This document shows, one piece after another, positions 27,527-36,863 of a stretch of DNA of 64,000 bases; the stretch's first letter is position 1; each line of letters opens with the position of its first letter. The translations under genes were made by a program, and so were the position numbers. The stretch covers positions 1,116,001 through 1,180,000 of the forward strand of contig NZ_CAKAKL010000001.1 of NCBI RefSeq assembly GCF_916619195.1. The letters run 5' to 3'. The notes beneath the pieces were generated by a model, which did no database searches, was not told the origin of the DNA, and worked only from the letters and a program-made list of their open reading frames with translations. This DNA comes from Inquilinus sp. Marseille-Q2685. GTDB taxonomy: Bacteria; Pseudomonadota; Alphaproteobacteria; DSM-16000; Inquilinaceae.

Positions 27527-28399
27527 TCAGTCGGAATCGTGGCGCCAGCCGAGCATCCGTTCGGCCTTGGCGGAGGAGAAGAAGGCGCGGTTGCCGCTCA
27601 GGTCGCCGCGCACCGGCACGTCGGGGAAGAAGCGGCCGGCAAGCTCCAGGCTCGGCATATCCATCACCGTGTCCGGCGCGACGATGTAGAACACCTCATG
27701 GCCCTTGAACGGCGCGTCGAGCGCCAGCAGGCAGGCCCGCGCCGCCGCGTCGTAGAGGGTGTAGGCCCAGAGATGCTTCGACGCCGCCTTGGTGACGAAG
27801 CCGTAGACCGCGGCGGCCTGGGCGCGCTCCTCCACCACCAGGTGGAAGCGCAGGCTGGCGATCCTGAGGCGGCTGTAGCGGCGGGCGAAGGTGTCGGCCT
27901 GCTGCTCGCAGATCCATTTCGACAGCCCGTACGGCTCCTCGGTGTAGTTCGGATGCGCCTCGTCCAGCGGGAGATAGTCGAAATGCGCCTCGCGGCTGAA
28001 GGACAGGCCGATCGCGTTGACGCTGGACGCCTGCACGATCCGGGTGATCCCGACCTCGATCGCGGCGCGCATCGCGTTGTAGCTGCCGGTGACGTTGTTG
28101 TTGTGGACGATATGGTCGGGATGGTGACCCGGCGACGGGATCGCGGCCATGTGGATCAGCGCGTCGCAGCCGCGGAAGGCTTCGACCAGCGCGTCGTAGT
28201 CGCCGATATCGGCCTGGACGAAGCGGAGGTTCTCCTGCGCCTCCGCCGGTGCCGCGCGGTCGATGCTGACGACGCGATGGCCGCGGCGCAGCGCCGCCGC
28301 CGCGATGGCGCGGCCGATCCGGCCGCTGCCGCCGGTCAGGGCGATCGTCTTCGTCCGGGTCCGGGTGCGGACGGGCTTGCCGGTCTCCAGAGTGTCCAT
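27527..28399 (-). CDS. NAD-dependent epimerase/dehydratase family protein
   Basis: A 290-residue extended short-chain dehydrogenase. The nucleotide motif is ALTGGSGRIGRAIA (about 18-31), the Asp after strand 2 is in VVSIDRA (NAD preference), and the active site is Tyr-x-x-x-Lys in YGLSKW. Motifs IHMAAIPSPG and ASSVNAIG fit the family. In context it may oxidise a uronic acid (uronate dehydrogenase activity is found in relatives) or reduce a keto-sugar acid in the same pathway as the dehydratases. The ATG at 28399 is 11 bases from the UxuA stop. Confidence 0.85.
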   Translation of the reverse strand: MDTLETGKPVRTRTRTKTIALTGGSGRIGRAIAAAALRRGHRVVSIDRAAPAEAQENLRFVQADIGDYDALVEAFRGCDALIHMAAIPSPGHHPDHIVHNNNVTGSYNAMRAAIEVGITRIVQASSVNAIGLSFSREAHFDYLPLDEAHPNYTEEPYGLSKWICEQQADTFARRYSRLRIASLRFHLVVEERAQAAAVYGFVTKAASKHLWAYTLYDAAARACLLALDAPFKGHEVFYIVAPDTVMDMPSLELAGRFFPDVPVRGDLSGNRAFFSSAKAERMLGWRHDSD

Positions 28400-28410
28400 C
28401 GTTGCCTCGC

Positions 28411-29373
28411 TCAAGCGCCGTAGACGGACTGGTGCAGCCCGCGGATGTAGCCGATGGCATAGAGCCGGCCGAAGGCGGAGTAGCCGGCATTCTCGTTGCT
28501 GTCGCCTTCCACGGTCGGCACATGGTCGGGGCGCAGCACGCCGTCGAAGCCGATGTCGCGATAGGCGCGCATGCAGGCCAGCATGTCGGTCTTGCCGGCG
28601 TCGTGCCATGTCTCCCGGAACGCCTCCGGCGTGCCCTCGACGTCGCGGAAATGGACGAAGGAGATGGCCTTGCCGAAGGACCGGATGGCGCCGGGCAGGT
28701 CGTCGGTCATCAGGGTGAAGTTGCCCTGGCACAGCGTGATCGTGTTCATCGGGCTGGGCACGCTTTCGACCAGGCGCCGGTAGTTGTCGATGCTGCGCAT
28801 GATCCGCCCGACGCCGCGGATCGGCGACAGCGGCGGGTCGTCCGGGTGCATCGAGATCTTCACCTTCGCCTCTTCGGCAACCGGCAGCACCTTCTTCAGG
28901 AAATAGTCGAGATTGGCCCAGAGCTCATCCTCGCCGATCGGCGGGTTGCCGGTCAGATCCTCGGGAACGTCGGCGATGTTGAAGCTGGTGACCACAGACC
29001 CGCCGCGCGACGGCGTGGCCAGGTTGGTGCGCACCCAGTTGAAGTCGGTCATCCACTCGTAGCACCAGACCGGGATGCCGAGCCGGCCCATGTTCCGCAG
29101 CAGCGTGCAGACCGTCGCGATCTCCTCGTCCCGCCCCGGCAGGCCGCGCTTCGCCTTGTTCAGCGGCGGCCGCGCCTCGACCACCTTCAGGGTGAAGCCG
29201 GCGTCCTCGTAGCGCTGCTTCAGGCGCTGCAGCGGCCCGAAATCCCACGGCGCCTCGCCCTGCAGCAGGTCGTCGGGCGGCAGGCCGCCGACGGCGAGGT
29301 CGACCCCGGCCTGCTTCGCCAGCTTCCAGACGGGCGTCGGCGTGGGGCTGATGTATTCGGCGATTTCGAGCAT
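28411..29373 (-). CDS. uxuA: Mannonate dehydratase, UxuA family
   Basis: Dehydrates D-mannonate to 2-keto-3-deoxygluconate in the hexuronate pathway. The 320-residue TIM-barrel protein carries the metal-binding residues of the UxuA family in order: His in MHPDDPP, Cys in TLCQGNF, His in VHFRDVEGT and Asp in LRPDHVP. It is shorter than E. coli UxuA (about 390 residues), as in many relatives of this kind. The fold is unrelated to the enolase-type ManD encoded two genes downstream, so the operon carries two unrelated candidate mannonate dehydratases. It is 43 bases downstream of a family B repeat. Confidence 0.9.
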   Translation of the reverse strand: MLEIAEYISPTPTPVWKLAKQAGVDLAVGGLPPDDLLQGEAPWDFGPLQRLKQRYEDAGFTLKVVEARPPLNKAKRGLPGRDEEIATVCTLLRNMGRLGIPVWCYEWMTDFNWVRTNLATPSRGGSVVTSFNIADVPEDLTGNPPIGEDELWANLDYFLKKVLPVAEEAKVKISMHPDDPPLSPIRGVGRIMRSIDNYRRLVESVPSPMNTITLCQGNFTLMTDDLPGAIRSFGKAISFVHFRDVEGTPEAFRETWHDAGKTDMLACMRAYRDIGFDGVLRPDHVPTVEGDSNENAGYSAFGRLYAIGYIRGLHQSVYGA

Positions 29374-29415
29374 GGTCGTGTCGTTCCGTGCGGTCCGGTG
29401 GGCTAAGAAAAGATC

Positions 29416-29501
29416 GTCATTGCGAGGAGGCGAAGCCGACGAAGCAATCCAGGGGTCGGTTCGCGCTGGCCCCTGGATTGCTTCGCTGCGCTCGCAATGA
29501 C
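29416..29501. repeat. Intergenic palindromic repeat, family B, copy 2
   Basis: A clear foldback: GTCATTGCGAGGAGGCGAAG...CAATCCAGGGG on the left and CCCCTGGATTGCTTCG...GCTCGCAATGAC on the right. It lies between the second ATPase gene and uxuA, within the minus-strand operon. Confidence 0.88.
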
Positions 29502-29550
29502 GGTTCTTTCGTGGGGGAGGAGAGAGTCTGATCACGAGTGTCATCGAAGC

Positions 29551-30555
29551 TCAGGCGGGCAGCAGCTCGGACAGGCGCTCCTGCGCCACCTGGGGCTGCC
29601 GATCGTAGAGGAAGCATGAGGCGGTTTGGCGATCGCCGATGCGGAACAGCGGCGGCTCCGCCCCGCAGGCCTCCATCGCCCTGGGGCAGCGGGGCCGGAA
29701 GCGGCAGCCGCCGGTGCCGATGGCAGCGTCTCGCGCCTTGATCGGCTGGGCGCCCCAGCGCCGGTCGAGATCGGGCCAGGGGATCGAATCCACCAGCAAT
29801 TGCGTATAGGGGTGCTGCGGATCCTTGATCACCCGGTCGACATCCCCCGCCTCCATCACCGAGCCGCGATAGAGCACGATGATCGATCTGGCGATGTGAT
29901 AGGCGGTCGTCAGGTCATGCGTGACGTAGATGATCGAGACGCCGTGGTCGCGCTGCAGGTTGCGCAGCGTTTCGAGGATCGTCGCGCGGAGCGAGGCGTC
30001 GACCATCGACACCGGCTCGTCGGCGATCAGCAGCCGCGGCTTCAGCAGCAAAGCGCGGGCGACGTTGATGCGCTGGCGCTGCCCGCCGGACAGCTGGTGC
30101 GGAAAGCGGCCCAGGATGTCCTCCGGCCGCAGCCCGACGGCGGTCAGCGCCTCCTCCATCTTGCCGCGCGCCTCCGCCTTCGATCTCGCCAGCCCGAATT
30201 TCCGGATCGGCACGGTCAGCAGGTGGTCGACCGTGTAGAACGGGTTGAACACGGCGAAGGGGTCCTGGAACACCGCCTGCACCTCGCGGCGATAGGCCAT
30301 CTTTTCCCGGCCGCGCAGGGTTGAGACGTCCCGGCCGCGATAGACGATCCGGCCGGTCGTCGGGGCGATGAAGCCGAGCAGCAGCATGGCCAGCGTGGTC
30401 TTGCCGCTGCCGCTCTCCCCCGCCACGGTCAGGATCGTCGGCTCATCCTCCTTCAGCGTCAGCGTGATGTCGCGCAGCGCCATGGTGACATGGGCATGGA
30501 CTAGGCCGCGCGTGTAGGTCTTCGAGACGTTCTCGAGCCGCAGCAGGTCGGCCAT
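29551..30555 (-). CDS. Peptide-type ABC transporter ATPase (DppF/OppF-like)
   Basis: A 334-residue ATPase with Walker A GESGSGKTT, signature LSGGQRQRINVA and Walker B LLIADEPVSMVD. The oligopeptide-transporter C-terminal extension ends FRPRCPRAMEACG, which in related proteins carries an iron-sulfur-like cysteine cluster. It pairs with the other ATPase (30557-31585) as a heterodimer. The ATG at 30555 is one base after the upstream stop. In this operon the importer most likely takes up oligosaccharides or uronic-acid oligomers rather than peptides, which is inferred from gene context. Confidence 0.92.
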   Translation of the reverse strand: MADLLRLENVSKTYTRGLVHAHVTMALRDITLTLKEDEPTILTVAGESGSGKTTLAMLLLGFIAPTTGRIVYRGRDVSTLRGREKMAYRREVQAVFQDPFAVFNPFYTVDHLLTVPIRKFGLARSKAEARGKMEEALTAVGLRPEDILGRFPHQLSGGQRQRINVARALLLKPRLLIADEPVSMVDASLRATILETLRNLQRDHGVSIIYVTHDLTTAYHIARSIIVLYRGSVMEAGDVDRVIKDPQHPYTQLLVDSIPWPDLDRRWGAQPIKARDAAIGTGGCRFRPRCPRAMEACGAEPPLFRIGDRQTASCFLYDRQPQVAQERLSELLPA

Positions 30556-30556
30556 C

Positions 30557-31585
<1,029 letters not shown>

Positions 31586-31590
31586 CGCCG

Positions 31591-32499
31591 TCACTCCGTC
31601 CTCCGCACGCGGGGATTGGCCAGCTCGTCGAGGCCCATGTTGATCAGGGCCAGCGAGCCGAGGATCAGGATCATCGCCACCGACGGGATGATCGGCCACC
31701 ACCACCAGCCGTTGAAGAAGGCGCCCTGCGACTGCGCCGCCCAGATGATGTTGCCCAGCAGCGGCTCACGCAGCGGCCCGAGCCCCAGCACGGCGAGGTA
31801 GAAGGAGGCGAAGACGGCCGAGAACACCTGCGCCACGAAGGCCGCCGCGATGAAGGGCAGAAGGCAGGGCAGGATCTCCTTGAAGATGATGCCGAGGTCG
31901 CTGACGCCGGACAGCCTGGCGACGGCGACGAACTGCCGTTCCTTCATCGTCAGCACCTGGGCGCGGATGACGAGCGTCGGCCCCATCCAGGCCAGCAGCA
32001 CCACGATCAGCGCCATGGTGAGGATGGTGACGTCGCGCTTGTCGAGCGAGCCGGCGATCACGACCTGGATCAGCAGCACCGGAATCGGCGTCAGGATCTG
32101 GCAGACCGTGCGGATGGCGGCATCGGTCCAGCCGCGGAAATAGGCGGCGATGAAGCCGAGCACGACGCCGATCAGCGTGCCGAGGCCGCCGGCGACGAAG
32201 CCGATGAAGGCCGTCTGCCACATGCCCACGACCATGGCGGCGAACAGGTCGCGGCCGAAGAAATCCGTGCCGAAGGGATATCGCAGGCTGGGCGGCTTCT
32301 TCACTGCCACCGACAGCGGATAAGCGGCCTTCGGGTTGACCGTCATCAGCCCGATGACGGTGAAGGCGGCGAGGCCGAGCAGGATCAGGACGCCGAGGGC
32401 CAGCCCCTTGTTGCGGCGGAGATAGCGCAGCACCAGGACCAGGCTGCCGGGACGTTCGATCCCGGGTTCGGCGGGCGGCGAGAGCGCGGCGATCGACAT
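31591..32499 (-). CDS. Peptide-type ABC transporter permease (DppC-like)
   Basis: A 302-residue inner-membrane permease. An N-terminal OppC-N helix (YLRRNKGLALGVLILLG) is followed by five further helices. The family phrase RYPFGTDFFGRDLFAAMVVGMWQT is present, and the ATPase-docking loop contains VAVARLSGVSDLGIIFKEILPCLLP. It is close-packed with its neighbours (5 and 12 base gaps). Confidence 0.93.
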   Translation of the reverse strand: MSIAALSPPAEPGIERPGSLVLVLRYLRRNKGLALGVLILLGLAAFTVIGLMTVNPKAAYPLSVAVKKPPSLRYPFGTDFFGRDLFAAMVVGMWQTAFIGFVAGGLGTLIGVVLGFIAAYFRGWTDAAIRTVCQILTPIPVLLIQVVIAGSLDKRDVTILTMALIVVLLAWMGPTLVIRAQVLTMKERQFVAVARLSGVSDLGIIFKEILPCLLPFIAAAFVAQVFSAVFASFYLAVLGLGPLREPLLGNIIWAAQSQGAFFNGWWWWPIIPSVAMILILGSLALINMGLDELANPRVRRTE

Positions 32500-32511
32500 G
32501 TCTCTCGCTCC

Positions 32512-33510
32512 TCACGAATGGCGGATTCGGGGGTCGAGCAGCGGATAGAGGAACTCGACCACCGTCATCAGCACCGCCACGGCGATGGTGATGAACAGCA
32601 CGATGCCGTAGATGGTCGGGAAGTCGTTCGCGCGGATGGCGAGGTTGAGCACGCTGCCGATGCCTGGCAGGCCGAACAGCCCCTCGACGATGATCGCCGA
32701 GGTGACGACCGCCGCGGGCGCCAAGGCCAGCGCCGTCACCTGCGGCAGCAGCGCGTTGCGGAGATAGTAATCGCGGAAGATCCGGCCGCCGGTCAGGCCT
32801 TTGTGCTCGGCGAAGTTGACATAGTCCTCGCCCTGGATGGTGACGCCCATGCCCCGCATCGACAGCACCCAGCCGCCGACCGACCCGAGGATCAGGGCCA
32901 GCGCCGGCAGCACCTGGTGCCGCAGCATGTCGAGGGCGAAATCCAGGGAGAGGTTCGGCACCACCCCGGCCGAATAGGCGCCGCCGAGCGGCAGCCATTG
33001 CAGCCGGAAGCCGACGAAGAACAGCAGCAGGATGGCCATGATCACCGGCGGCACGCCGGTCAGCAGGATGAAGGGCGCCGCAAAGGCCCGCAGCCAGCGC
33101 GGGGCCCGCGGCCAGGCGGCGACGGCGCCCAGCAGGTTGCCGATGACGAAGCTGAGGATCGTGGTGACCAGCAGCAGGCCGATGGTCCAGGGCAGCGACT
33201 GGGCGATCACCTCGGCCACGGTCGACGGGTAGCGGTACAGCGAATAGCCGAAATCCATCCGCAGGATGTTGCCGAGAAAGTGCCAGTACTGCTGGTACAG
33301 CGGCTGATCGAGCCCGAACTGCTGCTGCATCGAGGCGATGATCTTCTCCAGATCGGCCGGCGAGAAGCCGCCGGTGCGGGCCAGCTCGCCGAAACGTTCG
33401 CGCAGCGCGTTGCGGCTGGACAGGCGCGGGATGAAGAAGACGATCGTCGAGGCCGCCCAGATGACCAGGACGAGAAAGAGCAGACGGCGGATGACGAGCT
33501 TGAGGGTCAT
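32512..33510 (-). CDS. Peptide-type ABC transporter permease (DppB-like)
   Basis: A 332-residue permease with a long periplasmic segment after the first helix (FGELARTGGFSPADLEKII), then helices including MDFGYSLYRYPSTVAEVIAQSLPWT. The docking region VNFAEHKGLTGGRIFRDYYLRNALLPQ takes the place of the usual YVRTARAKGL motif. The C-terminal EGLFGLPGIGSVLNLAI is typical of the family. It follows the binding-protein gene after a 242-base gap that holds a family B repeat. Confidence 0.92.
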   Translation of the reverse strand: MTLKLVIRRLLFLVLVIWAASTIVFFIPRLSSRNALRERFGELARTGGFSPADLEKIIASMQQQFGLDQPLYQQYWHFLGNILRMDFGYSLYRYPSTVAEVIAQSLPWTIGLLLVTTILSFVIGNLLGAVAAWPRAPRWLRAFAAPFILLTGVPPVIMAILLLFFVGFRLQWLPLGGAYSAGVVPNLSLDFALDMLRHQVLPALALILGSVGGWVLSMRGMGVTIQGEDYVNFAEHKGLTGGRIFRDYYLRNALLPQVTALALAPAAVVTSAIIVEGLFGLPGIGSVLNLAIRANDFPTIYGIVLFITIAVAVLMTVVEFLYPLLDPRIRHS

Positions 33511-33548
33511 GTCAGCGGCCTTTGGGATCGACCTTCCGGCCTTCCTTC

Positions 33549-33651
33549 GTCATGGCGAGGCGCGGAGCGCCGTGGCCATCCGGGGGCCGCTGCGAGCCGC
33601 CCTGGATGGCCACGCCCCCCAATTGGACTCAGGGGCGGGGCTCGCCATGAC
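33549..33651. repeat. Intergenic palindromic repeat, family B, copy 3 (divergent)
   Basis: The outer arms CGTCATGGCGAG/CTCGCCATGACG are complementary, with an inner GTGGCCATCC...GGATGGCCAC pair and a longer, less regular middle than the other copies. It sits between the binding-protein gene and the first permease gene, a place where stabilising repeats are known in other sugar operons. Confidence 0.75.
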
Positions 33652-33752
33652 GGCTTTGTATTTCGGGCCGATAGCATCACGGGGGCGATCCTGGTGCTGT
33701 TGCCGTTCGGGAGGTGCGCGCCCGGCGGCGCGCACCCGTCACAGTCGGACGA

Positions 33753-35543
33753 CTACTGCGCGCCGGTCGGCTGCAGCGACGCGATCACCAGCAGGCCGGT
33801 ATGGGCCCAGAACGCGCCGTTGGTGCCCGAGGCGAGGTTCGTGGCGCTGGGCCAGTTCTTCCAGTAGTGGTTGTTGTAGGGGATCCGGTGCAGCCACTGG
33901 ATGACCGGCACGTCGATCACGTCGCGCCAGTAGATGCCCAGGGCCTTCGCCGCGCCCTCCTGGAACTTCGGATCGCTGGAGTCGAGCGGCGAGATCTCGT
34001 CGAGGATCTTGTCGAGCTCGGGATTCTTATAGCGCGAGAAGCGGTTGTTGCCGGCCGCCGACCCGATCGTGTTGCTGTACTTGCCGTGATAGAGGTTCAT
34101 GGCCTCGAACGGATCGTACAGGCTGGCGCCGTGGCCGAAGAGATAGAGGCCGGGCTTGCCGTCCACCATGTTCTGGAAGGCGTCGGTGCCGAAATTGACG
34201 TTCGCGTCGAAGCCCGCCTGGCGCAGCATCTCCGCCAGCACCGGGGCGATGTCGCCGTGGATGGTCTCGAAGGCCTGGATGGTGGCGTCGAAGGTCTTGC
34301 CGTCCTTCTCCCACAGGCCGTCGCCGTTCTTGGCGAAGCCGGCCTCGGTCATCAGCTTCTCGCTCTCGTCCGGGTCGAACTTGCCCGGCTCGTACTTCGC
34401 CTCCTCGGCCTTCACGGCCGGGGATTCGGCGAATTTCTGCAGGTTCGGGTAGAGCGGGAACGGGTAGATCGTGGCGATCTCGGCGCCGTCGTAAAGCACC
34501 TCGTCGATGCGGTCGCGGTCGATGGCGCGGCTGATCGCCTTGCGCACCCGCACGTCGCTGTAGGGCTCGAGCTGGGTGTTCATCCACAGCGAGTTCGGCC
34601 ACCAGTCGAGATAGCCATAGGGCGATTCCGCGCCGGTCCAGGACTGGATGTCCTTGTTCTGCTCGACGATGTTGCCGATCACCTGGGCCCGCATGTCGAC
34701 CGAGGAATCGAACTCGTTGTTCACCAGCCGCTGCGCCACGGTGTCGATCGGCTGGTTCAGCACGTTGACGATGACGACGCGCTTGACCGCCGGCTGGGCG
34801 ATCCGCCCGGCCTTCACCGCCCACCAGTCGGGACGGAGGTCGAGGATCTTCTGGTTCGCGTTCCAGGCGACGACGTCGTAGGGCCCGGAATGCGGGATCT
34901 GGTCGAGCCCCACGGCCGCGGTCGGGTTCGGCTGGGCCGATTCCCATTCCGCCGGCACGATCGGCAGGCCGGTGTCGAACTTCTCGGTCAGCACCTCGAA
35001 CTTGAAGCGCGGCGCCGGCTGCTTGAACCTGACCTCGACGGTCAGCTCGTCCTTGGCGCTGACGCTGTCGACGAACTGCACGAAATGCGCGTGGTAGGGC
35101 AGCGTCTCATACTTCATCTGCCCTTCGAAGGTGTAGACCACGTCCTTCGACGTGACCGGCTTGCCGTCGCTCCACTTCGCATCCTTGTTGAGCTTGATCT
35201 CGAGCGACTTGAAGTCCGGCGTGTATTCCATGCTGTCGGCGAGCCACGGGATGAACTCGCCCTTGAAGATGGCGAAATACATCAGCGGCTCGAACAGCAG
35301 GTTGTTGCCTTCCTGATGGGTGTAGCCCGGCAGCACCCAGGGGTTGGTGGTGCCGACGGAGGTGCCGCCCGCGACGCCCCAGCCGAGGATCAGCGTCCGG
35401 TTGCGGGGCACGTCCGGCAGCGGGCTCTTGGGCGTGATCTCCTGCGCGGCCGGCAGGCCCGCGCCCTGCGCGAAGGCCGCGGCCGGCGCGATGATCGCCG
35501 CCGCGGCCAGCACGAGGCCGGCAAGGCGTTTCAGATGGACCAT
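33753..35543 (-). CDS. ABC transporter substrate-binding protein, family 5
   Basis: A 596-residue secreted solute-binding protein of the peptide/nickel/oligosaccharide (SBP_bac_5) class. A signal peptide (LAGLVLAAAAIIAPAAAFA) is followed by the mature protein. Family motifs include FEPLMYF, WLADSMEYTPDFKSLEIKLN and WSDGKPVTSKDVVYTFE near the N-terminal third. It has no lipobox. The start at 35543 has a strong GGAGGAG ribosome site and begins the signal peptide; the 17 codons before it are a frame extension. Its neighbours point to an oligosaccharide or sugar-acid oligomer ligand. First gene of the operon, next to a GntR regulator transcribed in the same direction from upstream. Confidence 0.93.
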   Translation of the reverse strand: MVHLKRLAGLVLAAAAIIAPAAAFAQGAGLPAAQEITPKSPLPDVPRNRTLILGWGVAGGTSVGTTNPWVLPGYTHQEGNNLLFEPLMYFAIFKGEFIPWLADSMEYTPDFKSLEIKLNKDAKWSDGKPVTSKDVVYTFEGQMKYETLPYHAHFVQFVDSVSAKDELTVEVRFKQPAPRFKFEVLTEKFDTGLPIVPAEWESAQPNPTAAVGLDQIPHSGPYDVVAWNANQKILDLRPDWWAVKAGRIAQPAVKRVVIVNVLNQPIDTVAQRLVNNEFDSSVDMRAQVIGNIVEQNKDIQSWTGAESPYGYLDWWPNSLWMNTQLEPYSDVRVRKAISRAIDRDRIDEVLYDGAEIATIYPFPLYPNLQKFAESPAVKAEEAKYEPGKFDPDESEKLMTEAGFAKNGDGLWEKDGKTFDATIQAFETIHGDIAPVLAEMLRQAGFDANVNFGTDAFQNMVDGKPGLYLFGHGASLYDPFEAMNLYHGKYSNTIGSAAGNNRFSRYKNPELDKILDEISPLDSSDPKFQEGAAKALGIYWRDVIDVPVIQWLHRIPYNNHYWKNWPSATNLASGTNGAFWAHTGLLVIASLQPTGAQ

Positions 35544-35653
35544 AGACAGATCTCCTCCCTGTGATTGTCGAATGGTGCAAGGTCGTGTTTGCACCTCATC
35601 GGCGCCGTTCCTGCGCGCCCTTTCACAAAGCCAAAAGATCTCACCGCCCGACC

Positions 35654-35695
35654 ATCAATAATTGATCGAGCCCAGGTATGTTTCCAATCCGGAAA
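35654..35695. promoter_or_regulatory. Candidate operators upstream of the binding-protein gene
   Basis: ATCAATAATTGAT (35654-35666) is a perfect inverted repeat with six-base arms, and TTTCC/GGAAA (35681-35685 with 35691-35695) is a second small one. On the minus strand TTGGAA and AATTAT lie 18 bases apart here and could be the promoter of the importer operon, with the first palindrome over the -10 region. The whole 245-base gap is AT-richer than its surroundings. Control by the adjacent GntR protein is inferred. Confidence 0.45.
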
Positions 35696-35788
35696 CGCGA
35701 TGTCCGGCAGCTTCCTGCTTTCCTCCTTCTGCGGCGATATTGCCTTCGTCAAGCAATTCGCATCTTGTATATTTTGCGACAGCCTAAG

Positions 35789-36550
35789 TCAGTTTCCCGA
35801 CCCGCTCAACTCTTTCCGACTGTTGCGGCGCGACGCGCGCATCTGTTCGATGATGTGGCGGCCCGATCCCTCGACATGGCGGGCGATCACGGCCGCCGCC
35901 GCATCCGCGTCATGGGCCTTGATCGCGTCCAGCGCCTCCTGATGCTCCCGCATCACCGCGGCCTGGCGGCCGAGCGAGATCGGCAGCCGCCGGCTGATCG
36001 CGCGCAGGATCTCGCGGTGCTTCCACCACAGATCGACAGCGTGCCGGTTGTAGTGGCGCTCGTACATCGTGTGGTGGAACTGCGTGTCGAGCAGCCCGTG
36101 GCGCGCCGGGTCCGAATAGTTGAGCCGCAACATCTCGGCGTGGAGCATTTCCAGCATGGCGATGTCGGCCTCGGTCGCGATGCCGACGAACCAGCGCGTC
36201 AGCGCCGGCTCGATCAGGACCTCGATCTCGTAGACGTCGCGGATGAAGTCCTCGTCGATCGGCCGCACGCGCGCGCCGCGGTTGGGCGTCATCACGACGA
36301 AGCCCTCGCCGCGCAGCTGCTGCAGCGCCTCTCGCACCGGGTTGGTCGAGGTGCCGTGCCGCTCGGCGAGATCGGCGACGATCAGCCGGGCATTGGCCGG
36401 GATGCGGCCCGAGATGATGTCCTCGCGGATCGCCTCATAGACCGAGGCCTCGCGGTCCGGCCCCTGGAAGGCCGGCAGGTCCAGGCCGGGACTGGTGCTC
36501 ATGGCCTGCGCGTCCATGCCGCCGTCGATGTCCAGCCTGGTGGCCGACAC
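35789..36550 (-). CDS. GntR family regulator with FCD domain
   Basis: 253 residues. The N-terminal winged helix (YEAIREDIISGRIPANARL then LAERHGTSTNPVREALQQLRGEGFV) is the GntR pattern. The C-terminal helical FCD domain has the metal/ligand residues in DTQFHHTMYE and the helix ending at IARHVEGSGRHI. FadR-subgroup FCD regulators usually respond to sugar acids or other carboxylates, which fits an adjacent aldonate/uronate operon. The GTG start has an excellent GGGAGGA site five bases upstream. It is likely to repress its own gene and the importer operon. Confidence 0.93.
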   Translation of the reverse strand: MSATRLDIDGGMDAQAMSTSPGLDLPAFQGPDREASVYEAIREDIISGRIPANARLIVADLAERHGTSTNPVREALQQLRGEGFVVMTPNRGARVRPIDEDFIRDVYEIEVLIEPALTRWFVGIATEADIAMLEMLHAEMLRLNYSDPARHGLLDTQFHHTMYERHYNRHAVDLWWKHREILRAISRRLPISLGRQAAVMREHQEALDAIKAHDADAAAAVIARHVEGSGRHIIEQMRASRRNSRKELSGSGN

Positions 36551-36565
36551 GCGATCCTCCCGATT

Positions 36566-36575
36566 TCGTGTACGA
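36566..36575. promoter_or_regulatory. Possible GntR autoregulatory site
   Basis: TCGTGTACGA has arms TCGT/ACGA around two bases and lies 16 bases upstream of the gntR start codon. GntR/FCD operators are short imperfect palindromes of this kind. The support is only position and symmetry. Confidence 0.3.
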
Positions 36576-36616
36576 TCTTTGTCGGAGTCGACGCGAAATG
36601 TCGAGTCTGGAGCACG

Positions 36617-36816
36617 TCAGACTCCCCATGGCCGGCGGATCGCCGGATGCCGCGCGCCGCGCAAGAAGAATCCGTCCAAGAACGCGGCCGCCTCGGCCGA
36701 GAGGCCGACGATCTTGTTGGTCGCCTGGCGATAGAACTTGAAGCTGAGCTCGGTCCCGGGCCGGCCGTCGTCCCGGTCGGCGAGAGGCTTGAGCTCATGC
36801 CTCCCCCCTCGCGCTG
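36617..36816 (-). pseudogene. Start-less coding remnant
   Basis: On the minus strand a frame runs to TGA at 36617 and encodes a tail containing PGTELSFKFYRQATNKIVG and AFLDGFFLRG. Its third codon positions are almost all G or C, as in real genes here. No start codon is present in frame; a nearby ATG in another frame would need a one-base shift in the run of six G bases (minus strand, near 36802-36807). It is either a frameshifted small gene or the leftover end of a deleted one. The product is not recognised. Confidence 0.4.
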
Positions 36817-36819
36817 ACG

Positions 36820-36847
36820 CATCCTCCCCGTCGCGGGACGGGGAGGA
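36820..36847 (-). terminator. Terminator hairpin downstream of the alpha-2-macroglobulin gene
   Basis: A perfect 12-base-pair stem ATCCTCCCCGTC/GACGGGGAGGAT with a four-base loop, 16 bases past the stop of the macroglobulin gene. No U-run follows on the minus strand. Confidence 0.6.
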
Positions 36848-36863
36848 TGGACGGCAGGCCCGG

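Noticed and set aside
35758-35779. TCGCA/TGCGA inverted repeat near the 3' end of gntR
   Set aside because: Five-base arms around a 12-base centre with no T-run are too weak to call as a terminator or operator.
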